From Methanobacteriota archaeon (lineage in GTDB: Archaea; Halobacteriota; Methanomicrobia; Methanomicrobiales; Methanomicrobiaceae): 36,340 nt of DNA. How positions within the stretch are numbered: the stretch's first letter is position 1; every line of letters starts with the position of its first letter. This document shows, one piece after another, positions 16,431 to 24,122 of the stretch. A program made the translations under genes and the position numbers. The notes under the pieces are model-generated. The model was not told where the DNA came from. It saw only the letters and a program-made list of their open reading frames with translations, and made no database searches. The DNA is taken from NCBI GenBank assembly GCA_023396365.1, contig JAEWWL010000004.1, positions 1 to 36,340 on the forward strand, read 5' to 3'.

Positions 16431-17522
16431 ATGCAAAAAAAGGGTTGTTCTGAAGAAGAACTCTTCTCATATCTTTCTTCAGCAAGGAAAAATGACAGGG
16501 CATACAATAAGGTTCTAAGCTCAATGTGCACAATCCCGCACCCTGTGGCAGTCCGCGCCCATAACATGTTTATAGAGACAAATCTCGGTGATCCCGGGCT
16601 TTTTAAGGGAACAGCCTCTATTGAAGCCCTGCTTGTAGAAAGGCTCGGCTCACTTCTTCACCATAAAAATGCAGGCGGATACTGCACTTCAGGCGGAACA
16701 GAGTCCAACATTCAGGCACTTAGGATTGCAAGGGAGACTGCAGATAAAGAAAAGCCAAATGTCATCGTTCCGGAGTCAGCACATTTTTCCTTTGAAAAGG
16801 CATGTGAGATACTCTCTCTTGAGCTCAGGTCAGTCCCGTCAGATGATAATTTCAGAATGGACGCTGAAAAGATTGAGGAGTATATAGATAAAAACACAGT
16901 CTGCCTCGTAGGAGTTGCTGGAACCACCGAATACGGCGTTGTTGACCCCATCTCACATCTTTCAGAGATTGCACTTGAAAGGGAAATTTTTCTGCATGTT
17001 GATGCAGCATTTGGAGGACTTGTCCTTCCTTTCCTTGACAAAAAACCTGACTTTGACTTTAAGCTGCAGGGAGTTTCAAGCATGTCGGTCGATCCGCATA
17101 AAATGGGGATGTCAACTATTCCGGCAGGATGCCTTTTAGTCCGCGACTCCTCAGTCTTTTCATCAACAGAGGTTGACACGCCTTATCTTACTGTCAAGAA
17201 AGAGTGTACACTCTGCGGAACAAGGCCCGGAGGATCGGTTGCTGCAGCGTTTGCAGTCCTTGAATATCTCGGCGAAGACGGAATGAGAGAGGTTGTAAAA
17301 AGCTGCATGAAGAACAACAATAAATTAATATGCGGTATGAAGGAGCTTGGATATCCTGTCGCAGCAATGCCTCTTGTTAATGTTGCATCCTTTGTCTGCG
17401 ATAAAACTCCGAAAGGCTGGCAGGTTTCAAGGACACGCCATGGCCACATGAGAACAGTATGCATGCCGCATGTGACAGAAGAGACTATTGATGAATTTTT
17501 AACAGCCGCAGGCGAAATGTAA
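16431..17522 (+). CDS. mfnA: L-tyrosine / L-aspartate decarboxylase
   Basis: PLP-dependent decarboxylase of the archaeal MfnA family. In methanogens it makes tyramine for methanofuran and can also make beta-alanine for coenzyme A; which substrate dominates here cannot be read from sequence. Group II decarboxylase landmarks are present: GGYCTSGGTESNIQALRIAR, His118 stacking on PLP (PESAHFS), Asp191 in LHVDAAFGG and the Schiff-base Lys224 in SVDPHKMGMS. GTRPGGSVAAAFAVLEYLG and the terminal SRTRHGHMRTVCMPH are also typical. GTGATC six bases upstream of the ATG acts as ribosome binding site. Length 363 is normal. It lies just downstream of ppsA. Confidence 0.94.
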   Translation: MQKKGCSEEELFSYLSSARKNDRAYNKVLSSMCTIPHPVAVRAHNMFIETNLGDPGLFKGTASIEALLVERLGSLLHHKNAGGYCTSGGTESNIQALRIARETADKEKPNVIVPESAHFSFEKACEILSLELRSVPSDDNFRMDAEKIEEYIDKNTVCLVGVAGTTEYGVVDPISHLSEIALEREIFLHVDAAFGGLVLPFLDKKPDFDFKLQGVSSMSVDPHKMGMSTIPAGCLLVRDSSVFSSTEVDTPYLTVKKECTLCGTRPGGSVAAAFAVLEYLGEDGMREVVKSCMKNNNKLICGMKELGYPVAAMPLVNVASFVCDKTPKGWQVSRTRHGHMRTVCMPHVTEETIDEFLTAAGEM

Positions 17523-17534
17523 ATTAAAAAAAAG

Positions 17535-17597
17535 TGCAAAATAAAAATTCCAAACCAGAATTTATATTTTATAAAACCAGAAGCTGCAAAATAAAAA
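17535..17597. repeat. Short direct repeats before hpt
   Basis: TGCAAAATAAAAA occurs at 17535-17547 and again exactly 50 bases later at 17585-17597, and AAACCAGA occurs at 17552-17559 and 17574-17581. The copies bracket TTTATATTTTATA, which resembles the TATA box of hpt. They may be a tandem duplication relic or regulator sites. Confidence 0.5.
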
Positions 17598-17665
17598 ATT
17601 TACTAAATTAAAATTTAAAAAATCAAGAATTAAATTTTAAGAGTTAAAAATTAAGATGTGCAAAA

Positions 17666-18217
17666 ATGTTTGACAAACTTATAAATTCCCTGATAACATG
17701 CCCCATTGTAAAAAGGGGAGAGTACAATTACTTTATCCACCCGATATCAGACGGAGTCCCGGTTGTTGAGCCTGCTCTTTTAAGAGAAGTCGCAGTCCTG
17801 ATGCTTAGAGCACTTGATTTGGAGGGTGTAAACAAGATTGTTGTTGCAGAAGCAATGGGAATTCATATCGGAGTTGCCCTCTCAATGATGACTGACATTC
17901 CCTTAACAATAATCAGAAAAAGGGAATACAAACTCCCGGGCGAAGTTGCCCTTCATCAGACAACAGGATATTCAAAGGGCGAGCTTTACTTAAACAGCAT
18001 CGAAAAAGGGGACAGGGTTGTAGTAATTGACGATGTGTTCTCAACAGGCGGAACAATGAAGGCAATACTAAAAGGCCTTTCAGACAAGGGTGCAGAGGTT
18101 GCAGACGTTCTTGTGGTAATCAAAAGAGGCGAATGCGACATAGGGCGGCCCTATAAGTACCTTGTCGAAATCGAGGTCTCAGAATCAGGCGTAAATGTTA
18201 CAGATACAAAGTTCTGA
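17666..18217 (+). CDS. hpt: Hypoxanthine/guanine phosphoribosyltransferase (archaeal type)
   Basis: Purine salvage enzyme that joins hypoxanthine or guanine to PRPP. The PRPP-binding loop VVVIDDVFSTGGTMKAI lies at about residues 117-133, preceded by VVAEAMGIHIGVALSMM, the PPi loop region IIRKREYKLPGEV and the family-typical TTGYSKGELYLNSI. Length 183 matches archaeal Hpt. Related archaeal proteins of this size also include adenine phosphoribosyltransferases and APRT-like regulators, so base specificity is inferred. It is preceded by an AT-rich leader without a strong ribosome binding site. Its end overlaps dph2 by 23 bases, which implies translational coupling. Confidence 0.87.
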   Translation: MFDKLINSLITCPIVKRGEYNYFIHPISDGVPVVEPALLREVAVLMLRALDLEGVNKIVVAEAMGIHIGVALSMMTDIPLTIIRKREYKLPGEVALHQTTGYSKGELYLNSIEKGDRVVVIDDVFSTGGTMKAILKGLSDKGAEVADVLVVIKRGECDIGRPYKYLVEIEVSESGVNVTDTKF

Positions 18218-19142
18218 TCTTTTTTTAAGGCTTGAAAAAACAGGCGCTAAGAAAGTAGGACTCCAGTTTCCTGAAGGCTTAAAGCGTGAAGCCTGGAAAT
18301 TTGCGGATGAGCTGAAAAAAAGAGGCTATCTGGTTATAATATCAGGCGATCCATGCTGGGGTGCATGCGACCTTGATACACAGCTTCTTTTAAGCTGCGA
18401 TGTTCTGGTGCATTTAGGGCATGCACCTGTTGATGAAACACCGAATGTCATCTATGAATTCATAAGGCAGGATATCGGCACAGAGTCTCTTGAAATAGTC
18501 CTGCCCATAATTAAGAGCAGAAATATTGGTCTTGTATCAACAATCCAGCATGTCCATGAGCTAAAAAAAGTATCAGAATTCCTAAAAGAAAAGGGAATCT
18601 CATGCGTGATTGCAAAAGGCAGCACCAGAACCCCAAACCCCGGTCAGATTCTCGGATGCAGCTATGAGGCTGCACGAAACACCGGCTGTGATGAGATACT
18701 CTTCATCGGAACGGGTGTTTTTCATCCGCTCGGTGTTTCTCTTGCAACCGGTGCAAGAGTTGTTGCATTCGATCCATTTATGAAAACCGCTGAGGAAGTA
18801 AGCCCGGACAAGCTCTTTCGACAGCGTTTTGCAAGAATGGAAAAGGCAAAAGAAGCAAAAAGATTCGGGATACTGGTAAGCAAAAAATCAGGGCAGAAAA
18901 GATATGATCTTGCCCTTAAGCTTTGTTCACTATCAGATAAGGCATACCTGATATCTGTTGGTGAAATAACTCCGGATGCACTTCTAAATCTCGGATTTGA
19001 TGCATACGTAAACACCGCATGCCCAAGGCTTGCTTACGATGATCAGGCAAGGTACCCGCGTCCTGTGCTTTCACCATCAGAATTTGAGATTATCTGCGGT
19101 GTCCGCGACTGGGAAGACTATGAAATTGACGAAATAACCTGA
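18195..19142 (+). CDS. dph2: Diphthamide biosynthesis radical enzyme Dph2
   Basis: Performs the first step of diphthamide formation on elongation factor 2, transferring a 3-amino-3-carboxypropyl group from SAM to a histidine through a non-canonical radical mechanism. The three cysteines that hold the 4Fe-4S cluster are visible: in GDPCWGACD (Cys58, with Cys54 nearby), LGCSYEA (Cys155) and NTACPRL (Cys276). The three-lobed fold is suggested by KVGLQFPEGLK near the start and EILFIGTGVFHPLGVSLATG in the middle. Length 315 is normal. The ATG lies inside the end of hpt; the stop is followed at once by a GAGGTG site for the next gene, so hpt, dph2 and the methylase are one operon. Confidence 0.94.
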   Translation: MLQIQSSDLFLRLEKTGAKKVGLQFPEGLKREAWKFADELKKRGYLVIISGDPCWGACDLDTQLLLSCDVLVHLGHAPVDETPNVIYEFIRQDIGTESLEIVLPIIKSRNIGLVSTIQHVHELKKVSEFLKEKGISCVIAKGSTRTPNPGQILGCSYEAARNTGCDEILFIGTGVFHPLGVSLATGARVVAFDPFMKTAEEVSPDKLFRQRFARMEKAKEAKRFGILVSKKSGQKRYDLALKLCSLSDKAYLISVGEITPDALLNLGFDAYVNTACPRLAYDDQARYPRPVLSPSEFEIICGVRDWEDYEIDEIT

Positions 19143-19153
19143 GGTGTTTTGAA

Positions 19154-19753
19154 ATCAGATTAAGAACTCTTGAGATAAAACTTGAAGGGCTTATTGATTT
19201 TAAAAAGCCCGACTGTTCACTTGAACAGTACAAAACACCTGCGGTTGTCGCTGCAAGACTTCTTTTTGATGCCATGCTAAAAGGGGATATTGCAGGGCTT
19301 AAAATCCTTGACCCCGGGTGCGGAACAGGCGTGCTTTCATGCGGTGCAAAGCTTCTTGGCGCAGAATTTGTGCAGGGAGTCGACATAGACAAAAGTGCTG
19401 TTGAAATAGCAGTCAAAAATGCAGAGAGTCTTGGCCTTGATATTGAATTCACTGCATCTGACATAAGTTCATTTGAGTGCGGGCACTTTGACACAGTTGT
19501 AATGAATCCCCCGTTTGGCGCCCAGAATGCTCATGCAGACAGACCCTTCATTGACGCGGCGCTTAGGTGTTCAGATGTTGTCTACTCGGTTTTCAACAAG
19601 GGCACACTTCCGTTTCTAAAAGCATACACCAAAAACACAGCCGAAATTACTGATGTTTTTGCATGCAGCTATCCGATAAAAAATACATTTTCACATCACA
19701 CAAAAGATTGTGTTTACATCGATGTTGAAATAGTGCGGATGGAAAAATTATAA
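19154..19753 (+). CDS. METTL5-like RNA adenine methyltransferase, abnormal start
   Basis: Class I SAM methyltransferase of the archaeal COG2263/METTL5 group; the eukaryotic member makes m6A in 18S rRNA. SAM-binding motif KILDPGCGTGVLSCGAK and catalytic motif NPPFGAQNAHADRPF are clear. The first ATG in frame is at 19274, but the 40 codons before it (IRLRTLEIKLEGLIDF, then LEQYKTPAVVAARLLF) are conserved family sequence. In that frame there is no ATG, GTG or TTG after the TGA at 19127. A good GAGGTG site (19141-19146) precedes a TTG at 19149 that is in the wrong frame and stops after four codons. One extra A after 19153 would give a normal TTG-AAA-ATC start. I mark the frame from the ATC at 19154. 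Confidence 0.85.
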   Translation: MRLRTLEIKLEGLIDFKKPDCSLEQYKTPAVVAARLLFDAMLKGDIAGLKILDPGCGTGVLSCGAKLLGAEFVQGVDIDKSAVEIAVKNAESLGLDIEFTASDISSFECGHFDTVVMNPPFGAQNAHADRPFIDAALRCSDVVYSVFNKGTLPFLKAYTKNTAEITDVFACSYPIKNTFSHHTKDCVYIDVEIVRMEKL

Positions 19754-19761
19754 GTGATATT

Positions 19762-20946
19762 ATGGAGGACAATACCCGTTCGATACTGGGGCTTTCCGCA
19801 TCACATGTCGTAAATGACATCTACTCGCCTGTTCTTCCGGCGATACTCCCGCTCTTAATCCTCCAGAACGGCTATTCATATTTTCTGGCAGGACTTTTGA
19901 TTACAGTATATAATCTGACCTCATCATTCACCCAGCCCTTTATCGGGTGGCTTTATGACAATAAGGGAATAAGCATTCCTGTGCCGGTTTCAATTTTATT
20001 CTGCGCTTTTTTCATGTCGTTTCTCGGATTTGTACAGGGAAGCTACTGGATGATACTTCTCTTCGGAATAGGTGCGGCTTTGGGCCATGCTTTTTTTCAT
20101 CCAAGCGCTCTTGGCCTTGTAAGCCGTCTTGCAAAAGGATCAAACAGGGGAAAGCTGACCTCATATTTTGTAGTCGGCGGAAACTTAGGCTTTGCACTCG
20201 GCCCTCTTCTTGTCGGCATTGCTGTTGGATTTTACGGACTTGCCGGTCTTTCCCTTCTGTTTATCCCCGGACTTGCAATGGCCCTTATTCTGATAAAAGT
20301 GCTTCCGAAAAATTTCAACACACATAAAGAGGAGATTAATGAGGAGAAGAATAAAACAGGCAGAAGATTTCCATATCTTCCAATAACACTCCTTGTGATT
20401 GCCTCGGCACTTCGCTCATGGGTCATCTTTGCATCAATCGCATACCTTCCGACATATCTTACCGAACAGGGATTTGATCTCTTAACTGCAAATGTCCTGA
20501 CATCACTTATGCTGATTGCAGGAGTCGTCGGCCAGGTTGCAGGCGCAACAATATCAGACAGATACGGAAGAAAGGAGTACACATTATTCGGGCTTGCCGC
20601 GTCCATTCCGCCGTTTATACTCTTTATCTTAGCGGACGGCTGGATATCGGTCATATCCCTTATAGTATTTGGATACTTCCTCTGGTCGACATTTTCAGTA
20701 ACCGTTGCAATGTCTCATGAGATTGCACCGGCAGGAACAGGAACAGTATCAGGCCTTATGCTTGGACTGGGTGTGGGCGCCGGAGGGCTTGGTGTTGCAG
20801 TAACAGGCTACATCGCTGATATATCATCTGTAATTGAAGCGCTCACATGGCTTTTAATCCCGATTGCCGGAGCACTCATTATATTCATGATTGTTCCTTA
20901 CCCGTGGAAGACAAAAAGCCTGAAAAAAAATCACTTAAATGACTGA
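19762..20946 (+). CDS. MFS transporter, fosmidomycin-resistance (Fsr)-like
   Basis: Twelve-helix major facilitator protein of 394 residues. The N-terminal motif LGLSASHVVNDIYSPVLPAI matches the H-x3-D-x7-P pattern of the fosmidomycin resistance group. The loop 2-3 motif is GWLYDNKGISIPV, and the second half has GATISDRYGRKEYTLFG between helices 8 and 9. A hydrophilic loop (about residues 190-205, FNTHKEEINEEKNKTGRR) splits the halves. Export of a drug or metabolite is likely but the substrate is unknown. It begins nine bases after the methylase stop, with GTGAT between, so it may be the last gene of the hpt-dph2 operon. Its 3' end overlaps the converging HEAT-repeat gene by 16 bases. Confidence 0.85.
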   Translation: MEDNTRSILGLSASHVVNDIYSPVLPAILPLLILQNGYSYFLAGLLITVYNLTSSFTQPFIGWLYDNKGISIPVPVSILFCAFFMSFLGFVQGSYWMILLFGIGAALGHAFFHPSALGLVSRLAKGSNRGKLTSYFVVGGNLGFALGPLLVGIAVGFYGLAGLSLLFIPGLAMALILIKVLPKNFNTHKEEINEEKNKTGRRFPYLPITLLVIASALRSWVIFASIAYLPTYLTEQGFDLLTANVLTSLMLIAGVVGQVAGATISDRYGRKEYTLFGLAASIPPFILFILADGWISVISLIVFGYFLWSTFSVTVAMSHEIAPAGTGTVSGLMLGLGVGAGGLGVAVTGYIADISSVIEALTWLLIPIAGALIIFMIVPYPWKTKSLKKNHLND

Positions 20947-22313
20947 TTATAACAGAACAAATACTCTTTTGCAAGGAGGCTGATTTCAGGATCAGAGTCC
21001 TTCACTGCATATTTTAAGGCAGTCACTGCAGAATCACTTCCGATCTGACCCAGAGCGCCGACAATTCTTTCCCTTACCTGGCAGTCGCCTTCATACCTGA
21101 AGCGGTTGAAAAGAGGTATTACTGACTCCTCACTTCTTATCCTTCCAAGAGCAGTTACTGCTGCAAGCCTGACTCCGCGTGACTCATCGTTAACTGCCCT
21201 GCACAATGCATCGGCAGCCGATTTGTTGCCAATCCTTCCAAGAGTTTTTGCGGCCTCTTTTCTGACATAATGGCTCTCATCCGAGAGCAGGGGAGAAATT
21301 ATTCTGATTGCATCATTTATGCCAATTATTCGAAGAGCTGCACAGCTTCCTGCACGAATCCTCCAGCTTTCATCACTGAGTGACTCAATAAGAGGGGTTA
21401 CTGCAGGATCGCCGATATTTGCAAGGGCCTGAACAGCTGCGTTGTGCATCTTCTTTGATTCATCATTCATCGCATCAATTAACGCATATACAGAGTCTGA
21501 TGATCTCATCTGCCCAAGAATTTTTGCCGTATTTTCCCTTACAGGAAGGTTTGGGCTTTTAAGCGCATTTATTAAATGAGGCTCTGCGGGAGAGCCGATT
21601 TTTTTAATTGCAAGAGTTGTATTTGAGACAATATCCAAGTCTCTTATCTTTAGTGAGTCTATAAGACCGATAATCTGTTCAGAAGGTACATCCAAAAATT
21701 CTGCTGACGCCTCATCAGATGAGGATTTAACAACTGATTTTGAAGCGTATTGCTGCGGCGGCGCCTGCTCTGTTAATGATTTCAGTTCAGTTTTTTCAGC
21801 GCTTTTAAAAATTTTTCCTTCAGTTTTATTTTTATCTGCCAGCACTTCTGTCTCAGAGCTAAAAGTCTCCACTGGCGCTTTCCAGGCCGGCACAAGGAGA
21901 ATTGCAAAGTAAACCCACAGATAGATAAAAGATGTAAATATCGTAAAAATAATGTCAAGGCTCCATCCCCTGACTATAAAACCACTTGCAAGTATCAGAA
22001 ATATTGAGGCGAATATCAGAATATGCGCTTTTTTCTGCTGCGGATACCACAAAGCTGTCAGAACAAGGGGGATGTAGACAAGATGGGGTGTAAGTTTTGC
22101 AAGGATGTAGCCGACATCCCCGCTGTAAGGTGAAAATGAATATACTGCCAAAAGTCCGACGACAATGAAGTATACAACAAGAATGTACGCCTTTACATAA
22201 TTTGTATCTTCAGCCTTCATAAAAATCTGCGAATCCCCGGAATTAATTCTGCTGATATATTCAGTAAAAAAATGCGGCTGCATTTCCGCCGGCGCATTTT
22301 CTGAATAACTCAT
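20931..22313 (-). CDS. Membrane-anchored HEAT-repeat protein
   Basis: 460-residue protein with two parts. The N-terminal 150 residues hold about four or five hydrophobic helices (YILVVYFIVVGLLAVYSF, HLVYIPLVLTALWYP, ILIFASIFLILASGFIV, IFTIFTSFIYLWVYFAILLV). A charged, probably disordered linker follows (about 150-205). From about 212 to the end come eight or so PBS-lyase-type HEAT repeats of about 31 residues, for example SPNLPVRENTAKILGQM, DESWRIRAGSCAALRIIG, DESHYVRKEAAKTLGRIG and DESRGVRLAAVTALGRI. HEAT arrays bind proteins; no partner is known. It overlaps the MFS gene tail to tail, and its 5' side faces a PAS sensor gene across 120 bases. Confidence 0.85.
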   Translation of the reverse strand: MSYSENAPAEMQPHFFTEYISRINSGDSQIFMKAEDTNYVKAYILVVYFIVVGLLAVYSFSPYSGDVGYILAKLTPHLVYIPLVLTALWYPQQKKAHILIFASIFLILASGFIVRGWSLDIIFTIFTSFIYLWVYFAILLVPAWKAPVETFSSETEVLADKNKTEGKIFKSAEKTELKSLTEQAPPQQYASKSVVKSSSDEASAEFLDVPSEQIIGLIDSLKIRDLDIVSNTTLAIKKIGSPAEPHLINALKSPNLPVRENTAKILGQMRSSDSVYALIDAMNDESKKMHNAAVQALANIGDPAVTPLIESLSDESWRIRAGSCAALRIIGINDAIRIISPLLSDESHYVRKEAAKTLGRIGNKSAADALCRAVNDESRGVRLAAVTALGRIRSEESVIPLFNRFRYEGDCQVRERIVGALGQIGSDSAVTALKYAVKDSDPEISLLAKEYLFCYNQSFK

Positions 22314-22327
22314 CTTTCAAATGAACA

Positions 22328-22339
22328 GATAATATTATC
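22328..22339. promoter_or_regulatory. 12-bp palindrome GATAATATTATC between divergent genes
   Basis: A perfect palindrome 15 bases upstream of the HEAT-repeat ATG, within the divergent promoter region shared with the PAS sensor gene. It may be the minus-strand TATA region, an operator, or both; on the plus strand CATAATTAAAACC near 22378-22390 looks like the TATA box of the sensor gene. Confidence 0.4.
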
Positions 22340-22433
22340 TTTTTTTGCACATCTGATTATAGAACAATGTCTGAAATGACATAATTAAAACCTATGAGGT
22401 GTATAAGGAAAGTTATGAGCGGTGGGATATCTG

Positions 22434-23468
22434 ATGTTTAAAATACCGGATGCAAAAGAGCTTGCTGTCTGGAGTGATGGGCAGAACAATTCTCCTGACA
22501 TTATGTCAAAGATGATATTTGATGCAATTTCAGATCCTCTCTTCATTCTGTCAAAGGAAGGGGAGATACTGCTGTGCAACAGAGCATGCGGGGAAATTCT
22601 TAAGATGCCTGTTGAAAAAATCGTCCACAGCCACTGTTATGAGGTTGTTCACAAATTAACAGATTTTACACAGGGCTGCCCCTTTGTCAAATCTATGAGT
22701 TCAGGGAAAAGAGAAACTTATCAGGCAAAAATTTTTGACAGATGGTCAATGGTGACTGTTGATCCAATCACTGATGATAAAAATGAGATTTTGGGAGCGA
22801 TTCATATTATCAGGGATATTGATGACATCATCACAGCTGATACGGCAAGAAGAAATCTCTCAGGAATCGTTGAGAACACAGCCGATGCGATAGCAGGCGT
22901 TCATCTGGATGATACAATTGAATACTGGAATTTAGGTGCAGAGGAGGTTTTTGGTTATACTGCCGAAGAAATTATTGGAAAGAATGTAAGAATCCTTATT
23001 ACTGAGGAAGGGATGCCTCATTATGAGGAGATAAAGGAGAAGATAAAGTCCTGTAAAAAAATCCCGAGATTTGAATCAATAATGGTTGCCAAATCCGGCA
23101 AAAGAATAGAGGTCTCATTAAGTGTTCAGCCGATGTTTGATGAGAGAAAAGTCGTCATAGGAAATTCCTTTATCGCAAACGATATCTCTGAAATCAGAAA
23201 AGCCGAACGGGAACTTTTGTATTTTGCAACAGAAAGCGTAATGCGTCTTGAAAAACCTGTTGAGATTATAGAAAACAATCTCGCAGACATTAAAAATCTG
23301 CTTCATTTGGGAAAAATTTCACAGGCTGATGCCGAAATGCTTTTGAACGTGCAGATTAAAGGTGCAGAGCAGATTATAGAAAACGTAAAAGAGTTAAAGG
23401 CAGAAGTTATCAAAAAGCAAAAAGATATGCCGAAAGAATTTTTGGATTTTTTAACAGAACAGGAGTAA
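22434..23468 (+). CDS. Soluble double-PAS sensor with kinase-less C-terminal module
   Basis: 344-residue soluble sensor. Two PAS domains are visible: about residues 22-130 (IFDAISDPLFILSKEGEILL, HCYEVVHKL, GCPFVKSM, ending GAIHIIRDID) and 140-255 (IVENTADAIAGVHLDDTIEY, AEEVFGYTAEEIIGKNVRIL, ending IANDISEIRKAE). The first has the Cys pattern HCY...GCP seen in cofactor-binding PAS domains. The last 85 residues are helical (LLYFATESVMRLEKPVEIIE to MPKEFLDFLTEQ) and resemble a histidine-kinase dimerisation helix pair, but the phosphoacceptor His is absent (Met in its place) and there is no HATPase domain. A GTG at 22422 opens the frame, but GGTGGGAT there is the ribosome binding site of the ATG at 22434, so I use the ATG. 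The next gene follows by four bases. Confidence 0.85.
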   Translation: MFKIPDAKELAVWSDGQNNSPDIMSKMIFDAISDPLFILSKEGEILLCNRACGEILKMPVEKIVHSHCYEVVHKLTDFTQGCPFVKSMSSGKRETYQAKIFDRWSMVTVDPITDDKNEILGAIHIIRDIDDIITADTARRNLSGIVENTADAIAGVHLDDTIEYWNLGAEEVFGYTAEEIIGKNVRILITEEGMPHYEEIKEKIKSCKKIPRFESIMVAKSGKRIEVSLSVQPMFDERKVVIGNSFIANDISEIRKAERELLYFATESVMRLEKPVEIIENNLADIKNLLHLGKISQADAEMLLNVQIKGAEQIIENVKELKAEVIKKQKDMPKEFLDFLTEQE

Positions 23469-23472
23469 CCGG

Positions 23473-24024
23473 ATGAATTTTTTATCTGATGAGACAGACA
23501 GTTCAAAGATTGCTCTATGCATAATAAACCCGCTTAAAGTCAGGGAAAGCAATATAAAAATAATAAAGCTTGCACAAAAATATGACTTTGCTGCAATTGT
23601 AGTTACAACCAATTTTCCTGCATCAGTTCTTGAAAAGCTATACAGCCAGAATGAAATAAAAACTGAAAACTTACTATTTATCGATGCAATATCAAGGTAT
23701 TCAATGGGCACAGCGTCTGTAAAATCCGATGAAAGGCATATTAATACAAATAATCCGGCAGACCTGACAGGCCTGAGCATTGCATTTTCTGAAATGCTTA
23801 AAAAAACAGCAGGAAAAAAGACGATAGTTCTTGTTGATTCAATAAGTACCATGCTCATTTACCTTCCTCCGGTAAAAATATCCCAGTTCGTTCACCTTAT
23901 CGCAAGCAAAATCAGACAGCTGGATAAAAGCTGTGCATTCCTCGCAGTTGACGGAGGTCTTGACCCTGTCCTTCTCTCACAAATAAGCTCTTTTGTTGAT
24001 GAGATAGTAAAGGAGAATGAATAA
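23473..24024 (+). CDS. RecA/KaiC-fold protein lacking Walker A
   Basis: 183-residue protein resembling the core of KaiC-like RecA-fold ATPases. The Walker B-like strand KKTIVLVDSISTMLIYLP is clear (Asp122), as are a preceding AAIVVTTNFPASVLEKLY and the later KSCAFLAVDGGLDPVL. Where KaiC has its GxxGxGKT loop, the sequence reads CIINPLKVRESNIKIIKLAQ, so ATP binding by a P-loop is unlikely. Similar P-loop-less proteins occur widely in methanogens and haloarchaea beside sensors. Its AGGAG site (23461-23465) lies in the last codons of the PAS gene and the ATG follows four bases after its stop, so the two are translationally coupled. A signalling or scaffolding partner of the sensor is inferred. 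Confidence 0.65.
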   Translation: MNFLSDETDSSKIALCIINPLKVRESNIKIIKLAQKYDFAAIVVTTNFPASVLEKLYSQNEIKTENLLFIDAISRYSMGTASVKSDERHINTNNPADLTGLSIAFSEMLKKTAGKKTIVLVDSISTMLIYLPPVKISQFVHLIASKIRQLDKSCAFLAVDGGLDPVLLSQISSFVDEIVKENE

Positions 24025-24091
24025 AAAAACTGCCTTTTTTAAAAAAATTTAAGCTTTATAATAATCAAAAGCAGTCATTAGGATAAGAAAT

Positions 24092-24104
24092 CTATTTAAA
24101 AAAG
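24092..24104 (+). promoter_or_regulatory. TATA box of a probably leaderless MFS gene
   Basis: CTATTTAAAAAAG centres about 25 bases before the ATG at 24123. That spacing puts the transcription start on or next to the ATG, and no ribosome binding site is present, so a leaderless message is likely. Confidence 0.55.
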
Positions 24105-24122
24105 CCACAATAAACTTATCGC

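Noticed and set aside
22422..22433. GTG start for the PAS sensor
   Set aside because: The GTG is part of GGTGGGAT, the ribosome binding site of the ATG at 22434.
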